From contig NC_063015.1 of assembly GCF_020509005.1 (NCBI RefSeq), positions 2,170,001 through 2,234,000 of the forward strand: DNA of 64,000 nt. The letters run 5' to 3'. Each line of letters begins with the position of its first letter. Position 1 is the first letter of the stretch. This document shows, piece after piece, positions 22,335 to 31,840 of the stretch. The position numbers were made by a program, and so were the translations under genes. The notes below the pieces were generated by a model. That model did not search any database, was not told where the DNA came from, and saw nothing but the letters and a program-made list of their open reading frames with translations. Origin of the DNA: Fulvia fulva. Its lineage: Eukaryota > Ascomycota > Dothideomycetes > Mycosphaerellales > Mycosphaerellaceae.

Positions 22335-22811
22335 ACAAGGAGACGATCATCGTCCTGGGACTACAGCTGAAGCACGAGATGGCCTTTGAAGCGACATCTC
22401 ATGTTCATGTCCTCTGGGTCTTGGCAGATGATTCATGGACGTGCGCTTGCTCGACAACCAACAACGACATCGCATCACGATGAACGATGCGTAAATTATC
22501 AAGACATAAACACGGCCAAACTTGCAAAGTATTACCGCATTTGCCATGAACGTCGTGCTTGTAGCTGCTCCGAATGCACGTCATGGTCTACATGCTAACA
22601 ACACAGATCCGAGAGCTGGATTAGTAAACAGGCCCAATCAGGCAATTCTCGTTTTACGGCCGCCACATGATCGGCGGTGGAAAGTGTGATTCTGCACCAC
22701 ACCAAGCATTGGCTCGATTCGATCGTCTTGCAAGACCTCAGGTGCCGGCATGTAGTTGACGCGTATGTCTACTTGCAACGATTCCTTGTCTCAACTACCC
22801 TTCGACGAAGT
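22335..22811. promoter_or_regulatory. Intergenic region upstream of the secreted hydrolase gene
   Basis: These 477 bases separate the MFS gene end from the hydrolase ATG at 22812. An in-frame upstream extension starting at a GTG (22677) is not supported as coding. No specific regulatory site could be identified. Confidence 0.4.
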
Positions 22812-23762
22812 ATGAATCAACCACGATCCCTGGGGATGTCTTTCTTGCATACGCTCATCGTGCTACTATTTGTGCCTCTCATCATGGGTCAAGGGCAGCA
22901 TTCCTGGGAAGGCTTCGTGGAGAACGAGGGTGTTTGTACCCATTACCGTGCGACTGGTTCAGGTCCACTGCTATTCCTACTGCACGGCTTTCCCGACAAT
23001 TCGGATACGTTCTACAACCATGTCCCAGAACTGGCCAAGCAGTACACCGTTGTCACGCCGTCTCGACGCGGCTTTCCACCCAGCGGTGTTCCAGACAAGG
23101 ATGAAGACTATCAGCTAGCAAAAGTCGTGTCAGACATTGTGACGCTCATCAAGACCCCCGGAGGCCGCAAAGTGCTCCTCGGCGGTCATGACTTTGGCGG
23201 AGCGATGGCACAGTTGTTGGCATACTCCATGCCGCACATGGTCAAGGGCCTGATTCTGATGAACCCACCCGTCATCCCAAGACTCCAATATTTGGTGAGC
23301 TTCGACCCCGAGCAGCAAAAGGCATCCAAGTACACCATCCACTTGATGCAGTACAAGATCGGTGACGACAAGGAAGTGGCAGAAAAGGCTGCGCCCATCA
23401 GGGATCCTGCTCGTCGCAAGGAGATTGAAGACTATCTTACGGCATCTCCTATCAACGGCATGATGGCCTACTACAAGGAGAATTACCCAGCGCCACCATA
23501 CGGGCAAACTTCTCCTTTGCAGAACCTAACCATTCCGGTCCCCACGCTGCTGATCTGGGGTGTTGAAGATACATACTTCATTCCAAAGTTCGTCGATGGT
23601 ATTCCGGGAATCTTTCCAAATTCGACGAGATTGGTCACGCTGCCACATGCTGGACATTGGGCTTTCCAGGATGAGCCTAAGAAAGTGAATCGCGAGATCA
23701 TGTCGTGGCTGGAGGAGCAGAAGTATGAGGGAAATTACGGAGTAGGTGTTGTCTTGTGTTGA
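22812..23762 (+). CDS. Secreted alpha/beta hydrolase, epoxide-hydrolase-like
   Basis: Single exon of 316 residues from the ATG at 22812. The N-terminus has a hydrophobic core (SFLHTLIVLLFVPLIMG) that looks like a signal peptide. The fold markers are clear: oxyanion motif HGFPD; nucleophile elbow GGHDFGGAMAQ with Asp as nucleophile, as in epoxide hydrolases and haloalkane dehalogenases; catalytic acid in LIWGVEDTYF; catalytic His in HAGHWAFQDEP. It would open epoxides through a covalent ester, probably outside the cell. The substrate is unknown; plant cutin or phenylpropanoid epoxides or the fungus's own metabolites are possible. A dehalogenase cannot be excluded from motifs alone. No neighbouring biosynthetic cluster is evident. 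Confidence 0.85.
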   Translation: MNQPRSLGMSFLHTLIVLLFVPLIMGQGQHSWEGFVENEGVCTHYRATGSGPLLFLLHGFPDNSDTFYNHVPELAKQYTVVTPSRRGFPPSGVPDKDEDYQLAKVVSDIVTLIKTPGGRKVLLGGHDFGGAMAQLLAYSMPHMVKGLILMNPPVIPRLQYLVSFDPEQQKASKYTIHLMQYKIGDDKEVAEKAAPIRDPARRKEIEDYLTASPINGMMAYYKENYPAPPYGQTSPLQNLTIPVPTLLIWGVEDTYFIPKFVDGIPGIFPNSTRLVTLPHAGHWAFQDEPKKVNREIMSWLEEQKYEGNYGVGVVLC

Positions 23763-24160
23763 ATATGTGAGACTTATGGATCGTAAATGTTATACAGTAC
23801 GTAGCGATGGTCTACGCCTAGTCTTTATTGTCTCGAACCTGTATTCGCCAAGCATGAAGACGCAACAATGCTCTTGATGACCCGCTCCCGATTCCATGAT
23901 CCAGTCTCCGCGTGCTCACCTTGTGCCATGCACTCGCAGGAAGTACCAATCTGCAGTCTCCAGGCATGGAAATGGAGCATGCCTGCACTGATCTCGATCA
24001 CCGTGCATGGTACCAGCGTCGCAATCAATTGCAGCAACCCATCGCATCGTGGAATGAGATACGACGTGAAAGCTCAAAAACAAACATCGATGTCAGAGCC
24101 ATGCGAGTATACGTCACGGTAAACCTCAGACTCCTTGGGCAACTACGTAAATCAACCCAC

Positions 24161-25340
24161 TCACTTCCCATTCTGCTGCGCCTGCATCTTCGCCGCCATC
24201 GCCTTAAGATCTGCCGGCCCCTTCAAAACACTCTTGCCCTGACCATCATACTTGTTCTTCTCCATCCACGCCTTCAACGACTTAATCCTATTCGGATGAA
24301 TCTTATCCAGAAACGCAAAATCTCTCTTCTCCGCATGGCCCTCTCCCCAATACCGCCACCAAGGCGTGAAATTCTCAATGAAAGTCTGGGCCGACTCATT
24401 TTAAGGACCCTCCTGTGGACCTGCTGCAAAATTGGCCATGGCGCCCGGGAATGGCTCGCGTGCCTTGACGAATTTGGAGATCTCCACGAACTGGTGGACA
24501 CCCTTCTTTCCGCTCACTTCGGTGAAGGTACGTGCGATGTCTGCGAAGCTGACTTCGTCTGTTGCGACTTTCAATAACAGGCCGGCTGATTCGGCGGGGT
24601 TGTTGAACATCCACATCGAAAAGGGACCCACGTCTTCGAGTGCGATCAGAGGAATTTCGCCCTCTTCTGCGTAGCGCGGATGTTGTCAGCAGGCATCGTG
24701 GATGAGAGGGCGTCAGGAACAGCGGAAGAATACTTACTTCCTGAATTTGCCCATAGAAATGATCCATCTTCCTGCTCTGCAGGTGTGAACATGCCATCAA
24801 ACAACATATCCATAGACGGACCGGTAACAATGGAGGATGCCTTCATTCCCTTTTGATCCTGGGCGAGGATGAAATCAGCGACTCTGCCTTTGGCATCGTT
24901 GTGACCCCAGTGGTAATTCTCGTTCCAGTCACAGTCTTTGACTGCATAATCTGTGGAGGCATAGACGTAGTGCTTGACGCCCTCGTGTCTTGCAATCTCA
25001 TATGCTCTGATACCATAGAAGAGCTCGTTCTTCTCGCCATTGGTGAATCCATTCGTGTTGACCCATGCTCCATAGACCCCTTTGAAGGCGCGGTGAAGAT
25101 CCTTCTGGTTGTCTTGTTGGCCTTGAATCAGGGTGACGTTGGGCAATTTGGCCAATTGCTGAGCGCGCTCCGAATTCTCATTGCGAGTGAGTACTCGAAC
25201 GGACCAACGTCCACTACCGGACAGAGCTGTGGTCCGAAGCTGTCAGCGCTCTGCACATCATAATGGACAAGGCAGTACGTACAGTGAACCACGGGTAGGC
25301 CCTGAGCACCAGTGCCGCCGATAACAAGGATTTCCTGCAT
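24161..25340 (-). pseudogene. NmrA-like NAD(P)-binding protein gene with premature stop
   Basis: Three exons are well supported: 25340-25283, intron 25227-25282 (56 nt), 25226-24738, intron 24667-24737 (71 nt; GTAAGT ... CTGAC ... GCAG), and exon 3 from 24666. The N-terminus MQEILVIGGTGAQG is the dinucleotide-binding loop, and the body (HYVYASTDYAVKDCDWNE, GEIPLIALEDVGPFSMWMF) is typical NmrA-like. In exon 3 a TAA at 24401-24403 ends the frame after FAAGPQEGP, giving 270 residues. The same frame then continues for 80 clearly protein-like codons (including FIENFTPWWRYWGEGH) to TGA at 24161. The conserved tail suggests a recent nonsense mutation, although the truncated protein keeps its Rossmann core. 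NmrA proteins act as redox-sensing regulators; the target here is unknown. Confidence 0.8.
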
Positions 25341-26093
25341 GCTGACTGGTATATAGTGTTGACTGAGCTGGGATATGTGTCTCAGACTCTCAGACTTGTC
25401 AAGGGAAGCCTGTCATCTCATATAGTTCCTGGCTTGAATCCGTGTACACTGCTATAGAGCAGCCTTACGGCCATACGCGCCATGCTTTGCAACTTTGCCA
25501 CATGAGCCATAGTAGAGCTGCAGTGTCGGAGGAACTTCATGGCTCAGTGCTGAGTCCTTCAGCGGCTCTTGCTGTACTACTCCACCTGGTCTGGCTGTTC
25601 ACTAAAAATGTGCTGTTGGCGGTTGTGAACCTCCAGAGGTAAGCGTAGCGGAGTGGAGCTCTCTACCAACCCTTCTAGACTGCAAAGTAGCGTGCGATCC
25701 ACGCTACCGCTACCCGACGTACAGTGCTTATTATACGACGACATAGGCGTTAGCGACGAGTATATGTTTGCGAGTTCGCCAACAGGCACAGTGCGGTAGG
25801 TCACGTGACCCTAAAACTTGAAAGTTGACCAATTAGAGCGGGCGCCAAGTCTAGTTGAGGGCTGGTATACAGTAGAGCTTCACTCCCTCGCTGACGCCTC
25901 ACCTACGTACTCGCAAGCTCGTACTCCGGTGTGGCTAGCGCTCGGTCGCTACGCTTAATCAAGTCTTGGCGGATGTCCCTCTCAGCCGTCCAGATTCGGG
26001 TGATCGCTTCCTAATCCGGAATCACATAGACGTGTACAGTAAGTGGAGCAATAGGTGCAAGTGACCTCGGTAAAGTGTGACCATGATATTCAA
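25341..26093. repeat. Intergenic stretch with probable transposon relic (about 25640-26070)
   Basis: No coding frame. From about 25640 the sequence becomes rich in TpA and CpG with short internal repeats of GTAGCG/CGCTAC type and a palindrome TCACGTGA near 25800. This resembles a partly RIP-mutated element but no terminal repeats could be delimited. The first 300 bases hold the NmrA-like gene's upstream region. Confidence 0.35.
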
Positions 26094-26822
26094 TTAAGCA
26101 TCAAGGTGCAGTGATGCGGTTAAGCTGGAGACAGATGGCGGATTCGGATAAACAATGTGCCTGCCTCTATCAAAAATGTTGTACGTGTGGAACCGGTACA
26201 TTTCTCTCTGTAGGACCTTGCCTGACGGTATGCCTTGCTGAAGAAGGGTGTACATCTGCCGCTCGGTGATCATATTCAAGCCTCTAGAGATGTGCGTAGT
26301 ATCTTTGCATTCATCAGCATGGCACACGACCTCAAGCTTCACAGGACATACCTTCTGATCAGGCATGTTGCCAACCACGACGTAGTCAACATCGTACGAC
26401 TTCTCGACGATGCCGCCGTAGGTCTCAATGGCGTGCGTGGCTGCTGTACGACATGTTGTGTCAAAGGTGCCGGTGAACATGACTACTGGTAAGTTAATAA
26501 GCGTTCGAAGACGTGATAGGAATGACTGACACTTTGCTCCTGCCGGCAGTGGACGACCCATGGGAATAGTGACCATTGGTTCATACTTCGGCCTCGGCGT
26601 GGTGGCTTGAGCGGCGACTTTCAATGGCTGTAGTGGTTGCTGAGTGACCCTAAGCTCGAAGGACTCGGGGCCGTCGTTGAACGGTGTCTCGCAAGTGATG
26701 GTCACGCATGCACGGGCATCGTAGCGTGGGGTTATGAGGTCTTCATCATCAGGATCTTCGCCGTGATCCTCGAGCTCGTTCTGGAGGCGGCGACTTGCAG
26801 CCTGATACTCCAGATGTGACAT
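26094..26822 (-). CDS. BRCT-like domain protein
   Basis: A 242-residue open frame from the ATG at 26822. Residues about 110-200 resemble a BRCT domain: VVMFTGTFDTTCRTAATHAIETYGGIV, then DVDYVVVGNMPDQK and a final ITERQMYTLL helix, as in the RFC1/DNA-ligase type. BRCT domains bind phosphoproteins or DNA ends, so a chromatin or repair role is possible but unproven. The N-terminal 50 residues are acidic. The 5' end is doubtful: minus-strand sequence at 27086-26823 also encodes protein-like peptides (KHAALYHDNDTKANPVRRE) in shifted frames, which may be an upstream exon with a frame break. Alternatively the gene simply starts here. Confidence 0.55.
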   Translation of the reverse strand: MSHLEYQAASRRLQNELEDHGEDPDDEDLITPRYDARACVTITCETPFNDGPESFELRVTQQPLQPLKVAAQATTPRPKYEPMVTIPMGRPLPAGAKCQSFLSRLRTLINLPVVMFTGTFDTTCRTAATHAIETYGGIVEKSYDVDYVVVGNMPDQKVCPVKLEVVCHADECKDTTHISRGLNMITERQMYTLLQQGIPSGKVLQREMYRFHTYNIFDRGRHIVYPNPPSVSSLTASLHLDA

Positions 26823-27743
26823 ATGCCATCATTTGCTCGGTCTTGACAACTTCGCGGCGTACGGGGTTGGCCTTGGTATCGTTGTCATGGTACAAAGCAG
26901 CGTGCTTCAACGAGTGGAAGTCGGAGAAAGCATCCGTCCTTGATCGCGAAGAAGCACGTCCATGTCGACAGCAGCGCATTGATCGGTGAGAGTGTTTCGA
27001 GGTTGAACCGTTGAGGATGCTTTATTAGCGAGCTCTTGGCGCGGATCATAAGCCACAGCAGGAGCAGATCCACAAGTGGAAGCCATGATGGTGAACAAGA
27101 CATCTGCCTCCGACTCTTTCATTCACCGACGCGTCTTCTTACACCAAAACACACCTTTGCTCCTACATCAACGCGCAATGTCGCAGTCCTACGGTGCTCA
27201 GGCGTGCGACTGGGATCCTATATCAGCGCGTCCGCAGGCGTCCACTCCGCGGTGCTCTAAGCTCCTGGCTGAGCTCGAGGTATATATCTAAGCTGCGACA
27301 TCACCTCAAGCCATTCCCAACACTTATAACAACATGATGGGCACATGACAGCTGTCTAGCTCATACAGCCGTGTCAGGGCAGGAGAACTTGGTGTGTGAG
27401 AGCGTACATTGTGAAGGAAACGACTGTCGTCATCATCGTCATGTCGAACTACGACTGGCAAGCTCGCGCCGGAGCTTGTCCTCTATCATTCATGCCCCCG
27501 AATCCATCCTCCGATGTTTGTCCCAACAGCATGATCAAGTCTATCCTGGAGGCGCATTCATGCTCCAGCATGCAATACCGGACTGTCCTCGATCGTGTTC
27601 AAAAGCATGAGTAAAGAGAAGGTGCTGTCCATCAAGGACTGTTGCTTGGCTTGGGCGAGCCATACTGGTATACACAATCCGGGCGTCCATGCGCCGTTCT
27701 GCTGTGCTACCACTTCGGGGCGGTACCCAGGAGTACGACGGGC
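26823..27743. other. Intergenic region with possible upstream exon remnant
   Basis: Apart from the protein-like minus-strand peptides at 27086-26823 noted for the BRCT-like gene, nothing convincing is seen. Microsatellites and RNA genes are absent by eye. Confidence 0.3.
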
Positions 27744-28286
27744 TCATGCCTTGAAGGCACGCTTGGCGTAGCCGCTGAGCTCTGCTGGTTGGCTTGGGGC
27801 TGCTGAGGGTGCTGGTTTGTAGCTTGGGGCTGCTGAAGGAGCGGGCTTGTAGCTTGGGGCTGCTGATGGCGCGGGCTTATAGCTTGGGGCTGCTGAAGGA
27901 GCTGGCTTGTAGCTTGGTGCAGCAGACGGCGTGGCCTTGTAGCTCGGTGCAGCAGACGGTGTGGCCGAACCGTAGGGGTGGGTTTTCGTCTTGTGATGCT
28001 TACCCTTGCCCTTCTGACCGTGCCACTTCCAGTGGTGGCCCCCTTCCGACCACTTCCACCCGTCACACTCCTCGCCGTCGTAGCCTCCGTCAGTTGTGGG
28101 CTTTGGTGCGATCACAGGGTAGCTCGTTGGCTTAGATGGTGTGGGATAGCTGGCTGGGTGCGATGGTACTGGATAGCTGGCAGGCTGCGAAGGCATGACT
28201 GATGGAGCCGCAGACCCATGCTGTTTGTTGGCAACAGCCTGGGTCCCGAGCAGCAGGAAAGTGAGTGCAACACCCTTGGCATACAT
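27744..28286 (-). CDS. Small secreted Pro/Ser-rich protein with PSAAPSYK tandem repeats
   Basis: Single exon of 180 residues. The N-terminus (MYAKGVALTFLLLGTQAVA) is a signal peptide. Then come three degenerate PASYPVPS-type repeats, a Trp/His-rich middle (CDGWKWSEGGHHWKWHGQ, with the only two mature-part Cys close by), and five PSAAPSYK units plus a partial sixth spaced ten residues apart. The C-terminus has a KR pair (YAKRAFKA), a possible Kex2 site. The layout suggests an O-glycosylated cell-wall or secreted protein, perhaps an effector or a repeat-peptide precursor. No known domain was recognised. The 30-bp DNA repeat makes the copy number prone to change. Confidence 0.75.
   Translation of the reverse strand: MYAKGVALTFLLLGTQAVANKQHGSAAPSVMPSQPASYPVPSHPASYPTPSKPTSYPVIAPKPTTDGGYDGEECDGWKWSEGGHHWKWHGQKGKGKHHKTKTHPYGSATPSAAPSYKATPSAAPSYKPAPSAAPSYKPAPSAAPSYKPAPSAAPSYKPAPSAAPSQPAELSGYAKRAFKA
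27790..27966 (-). repeat. 30-bp coding minisatellite (PSAAPSYK units)
   Basis: Roughly six tandem copies of a 30-bp unit encode the ten-residue PSAAPSYKPA period. Central copies are nearly identical at DNA level while the outermost copies differ at several positions, as expected for a repeat that expands and contracts internally. Confidence 0.8.
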
Positions 28287-28406
28287 CTTGCTGATATTCG
28301 TCTTTCAAGATGATGGCTTCAGAAAAACCTCACGACTGACCAGATGACAAGTACTTAACCGCAGCTGCACTGCACGGCCTCTCAACGAACGACCTCGCTT
28401 ACATCA

Positions 28407-28858
28407 TTATACAACAGTACCGACAAATGCTTCAAGATGCCCACCAGCCATGCCGCCATGAGCGGAGACGATTCGATAGTCGACCAACGGCCCTGACTTC
28501 CGAACAGAACGAAGCAGCAACACTACCACGCACGCTTGCAGAGCCACGGTAGCCGAGCAGCAAGACTCCGTTGGTAATGTCTCGCTCCGCGAACCCACGA
28601 GCACGCCATGAAGGAGCAGCAGCAGTTCTCCGCATAGGTGGACGAATACAACGCAGTCCCTTGTCTAGCTGGAAGCCATTCCATCCAGTAAGCTGTGCTA
28701 TCAGCGTGTCCTTGCTACATACTGTGGTCGTAAGGCAAGGCGGCGTCCAAGCTGATTGGTGCAAGTCCAACCGATGCAGCAGCGACTCCCAAGAGGAACA
28801 AGACGATCGCCGTTCATGGCGCCGGCAAAGGTCCATAGCGCAGCCCTGTGTACGCCAT
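28407..28858 (-). pseudogene. Broken small membrane-protein gene
   Basis: From an ATG at 28858 the minus strand reads MAYTGLRYGPLPAP, a TGA, then TAIVLFLLGVAAASVGLAP and SLDAALPYDH in the same frame, a good membrane helix. A plausible 54-nt intron (GTATGT ... TTCCAG) follows. Beyond it a second hydrophobic stretch (ATVALQACVVVLLLRSV) lies in another frame, ending at 28407. The nonsense codon plus a frame change suggest a decayed gene. I do not recognise the family and the reconstruction is tentative. Confidence 0.35.
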
Positions 28859-30955
28859 TGCTATCTGGTCCCTGACATGAGTCCCTGGCAAGGTCTTTGC
28901 GCAGCGCAAGGCATTGGGCTATACAATGGGCACCTTTCGATGTTTCGGCATTGCGAAGCGGGGAACAGACCGATGCTTGCGCTACACGACTACCCTATCA
29001 CGAAGCTAGATCGATGGCTTCCAACGCGTATTGCTCACTATTCGATGGGCTCAATACAAACACCTCGGACGTGAGTCGCCAACTGCACTAACGCACGACT
29101 CAAACCACAAACTCTATTTCATCTTCCACCTGCGGGGCAGCAACCCTAGCCGTGGATCGTCCCTTGGCGAGCACGACCCTGCGAGATCTTCGAGATATTC
29201 ATACGCCACCGAGGTTAGCACTCCAGTCACATGTTGGCAGTCACTGTCATGCCTGGGAACTGATCTCGATGACGAAGCTCAACAAGTACGGCGGTCAGTC
29301 CGCACCCATGCCACATCACCGCTCCACGTACACGCTAGGAACTCCGTTTCTGTCAAGGACCTGCACCATCACTTTGCGCAAGCGAGTTGTGCTCTACAGA
29401 GGCAATCATAGACGCATCTCGTTGAGAAGGCATAATCCATGGAGCTGCATCACGTTGTTGATCTGCCTCTGCAAGCATCACTACGCGAACGATTGCAGCG
29501 CTCCATGCTCTTTAATCATGCCGACAGTGTACGTGCTGCCGACTTTCCTGGTCGCGGACACCTCCACATCTTCACAATGCCTGAATCACCTCCGCACGCT
29601 GGCAACACTTCATGACAAGAGGCGAAGGATTCTGAGCCGCAAAGCTCTACTCCAGTGGTACCGGTCTGGTGGACAACACCGAGCAATGTCTTATCACGAC
29701 CACGGTGACGAAGCCACACCACGCGAAGAGCCTTTGCACCAATGCCGCCAAAAGCGTTGTGTAGTTTGTTTCAGGTTTACGCTTGCATATGCATATGCAA
29801 TATGCATGCGATGTGCTCGGTAGGTGTCAATTGGAGCATAGTGGCGTGCTTGGCAAGCTGCTTGTCCTTCGTCTCCTCTTTCCAGTTCTTGATCCCTGCT
29901 GCGACCTCACTGAATGGCAGGCATTGTCATGGTATCGCAGACAGCATACTGGCGACATTGCTTATTTCGGCGTTTACAGATTTGCTTTGATGATATTCGC
30001 AATGTGATGCCTTATCACACCATGCAGATCTGACAAAGATGGGAGGACTGACGTGCATACAGTGCATGAGTGCGATCCTGTGCTGCAGTCCTGGATCACA
30101 TCACATATCCACGCTGACCCGATCGATGAGATTTCGGAAGATCGCGCAGAACGGCCTCCCTTGCAGTCAACATCATAGCTGCGATCATTCCAGGCACATC
30201 ATCTGCCTTTCGGAGACCCGTTGTTTGGCCCTCGGCGTGTCTCAGACTGACCGGATAACAGTACCCACCTTCCTCGTCGGGACAATGCTCAGTCTCTCTT
30301 AGTGGACATTATCGCTTGGTGATAGCATCTCGCACTTTCTAGATTTTAACAAAGCCGGACTCCTCGTCGAGACCACGCACCGGCATATCGTGCTGGGAGC
30401 TCCTTTCAAGCTTCTTGCGCCTGTTCATCGTGTCAGGACACGATCCCTTGCCAGCAGAGCTCTGCAGTATATCGAGATCGCTGGGCAGAGAGCTCAAGGG
30501 TGACGCACGGGTGAACGCATTCGAGTAATGTTCAGTGAGGTCTGTGCATCTCTCTCTCTGCGCATCCATCCAGTAATGCCTCTTCCGACTGTCACTTCGG
30601 CTTGCTCCAAGCTGTTTTAGTGATAGTCTTCTGATCTGAGATGGCCATACGAATCACGAATGCCAGTCGGTGCTGGCGACGTGAACGACAGATTCAAGAA
30701 AGAGTGCTACGTCAGCATGGTTATGCAGCAAAGGTGAACGTGCTTGCTCAGCTCTGCATCCACGACATGACCAAAGCTAACTAACTTGTCGGTCGTAGGC
30801 TGTGAAATGCTAGATGTTTTATGATTACTCGGGCGAGTTTAAGCTGTTATTCTACCAGTTGATCGGTACTGGCGTGAAATGGTGAAGCAATTTTGCATTG
30901 CTTCTTCATACATTTCGTCACACTCTCATCAAAGCACTCTCACAGCAGCACCGCC
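28859..30955. other. Gene-poor stretch
   Basis: About 2.1 kb without a supportable gene. The longest open frame (29152-29823, plus) has no motif, no start context and skewed residue use. The promoter of the F-box-like gene at 30956 should lie at the right end. Confidence 0.4.
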
Positions 30956-31675
30956 ATGGCATCTCTTACCCGCGCCATCGACATCGGCCCACCCACAGCT
31001 CAACTTGACTCCCTTTTCTACACGCTACCTCCCGAGCTCCGAACCATAATCTTCGAATTCGTCGTGCCACGTCTGGAGGGGGATCTAAACGGCGCTGAAG
31101 AACGAGAGGATCTTTCCGAGTCCGATGAATCAACAACATTCTTAACGTTGGCGTTAGCGAAAAGGAGCAGGCGGTTTCGTCGAAGACTCGCGTTCCTCCT
31201 ATCCTGTCGCGCGTTCTACCTCGAAGCGTGCGGACTGTATTACAAGCATCGCGAGATTGGCTTAGAGGACGTATATTGGGGCGAGGCGGCCGAGTCTAGA
31301 CATACGCATAGCCGACACAGGCTGGCAAGCATCCAAAAAGTGGCAGTGATCATTCAGGACGCCACGAGAATCATGAAGCTCATGGCTCATCATCCTAAGC
31401 TCAAGTCGCTAAGGTTCTTGATGGCTGGAGATGATGATCGTGGCATGCAGACTCGATCCTGGCGAGGGCAACGTCAGAGATCTGCGGTTCTCTGGAATCG
31501 AAGACTGCGCATAGAGCTGAAAGGCCTCAAGCAAGCGATGCGGAAGATCCCAAGCCTGACTGGAGTGGAATTTGTCACGGAAGAGCTCTTCAATTATAAC
31601 GTGGCAGATGTTGCCCAATTGCGAGAGATGGAAGCAGGTTTGAACAAGTACCTCAAGGAGCGCGAAGGCCCTTGA
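30956..31675 (+). CDS. F-box-like protein of unknown target
   Basis: Single exon, 239 residues. The ATG at 30956 sits in a strong context (CCGCCATGG); the frame extends upstream only from a non-ATG codon. Residues about 22-45 (FYTLPPELRTIIFEFVVPRL) resemble the start of fungal F-box-like domains, and LLSCRAFYLEACGLYYKH fits the following helix. The rest is basic and helical without a repeat domain. Such proteins are numerous in Dothideomycetes and may be SCF ubiquitin-ligase adaptors, but binding to Skp1 cannot be read from sequence. Its 3' end converges on the HOS2 gene, 165 bases apart. Confidence 0.7.
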   Translation: MASLTRAIDIGPPTAQLDSLFYTLPPELRTIIFEFVVPRLEGDLNGAEEREDLSESDESTTFLTLALAKRSRRFRRRLAFLLSCRAFYLEACGLYYKHREIGLEDVYWGEAAESRHTHSRHRLASIQKVAVIIQDATRIMKLMAHHPKLKSLRFLMAGDDDRGMQTRSWRGQRQRSAVLWNRRLRIELKGLKQAMRKIPSLTGVEFVTEELFNYNVADVAQLREMEAGLNKYLKEREGP

Positions 31676-31840
31676 TCAGCGATCAGCAACCAACAGAATC
31701 AATGCCTGTCGAAATGGACACTTCAGATCTCGTTACTGGCATTCGTCTTACAGCTAGAGAGTCGATCTGCATGTAGGGCGGAATGAGAATCTCAGACTGC
31801 TGTCTGTTCCATCGTGGGTGGTCGTACTTTATTGGAGACC

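Noticed and set aside
29152..29823. 223-codon plus-strand open frame
   Set aside because: Residue use is typical of random frames and no homologous motif is visible.
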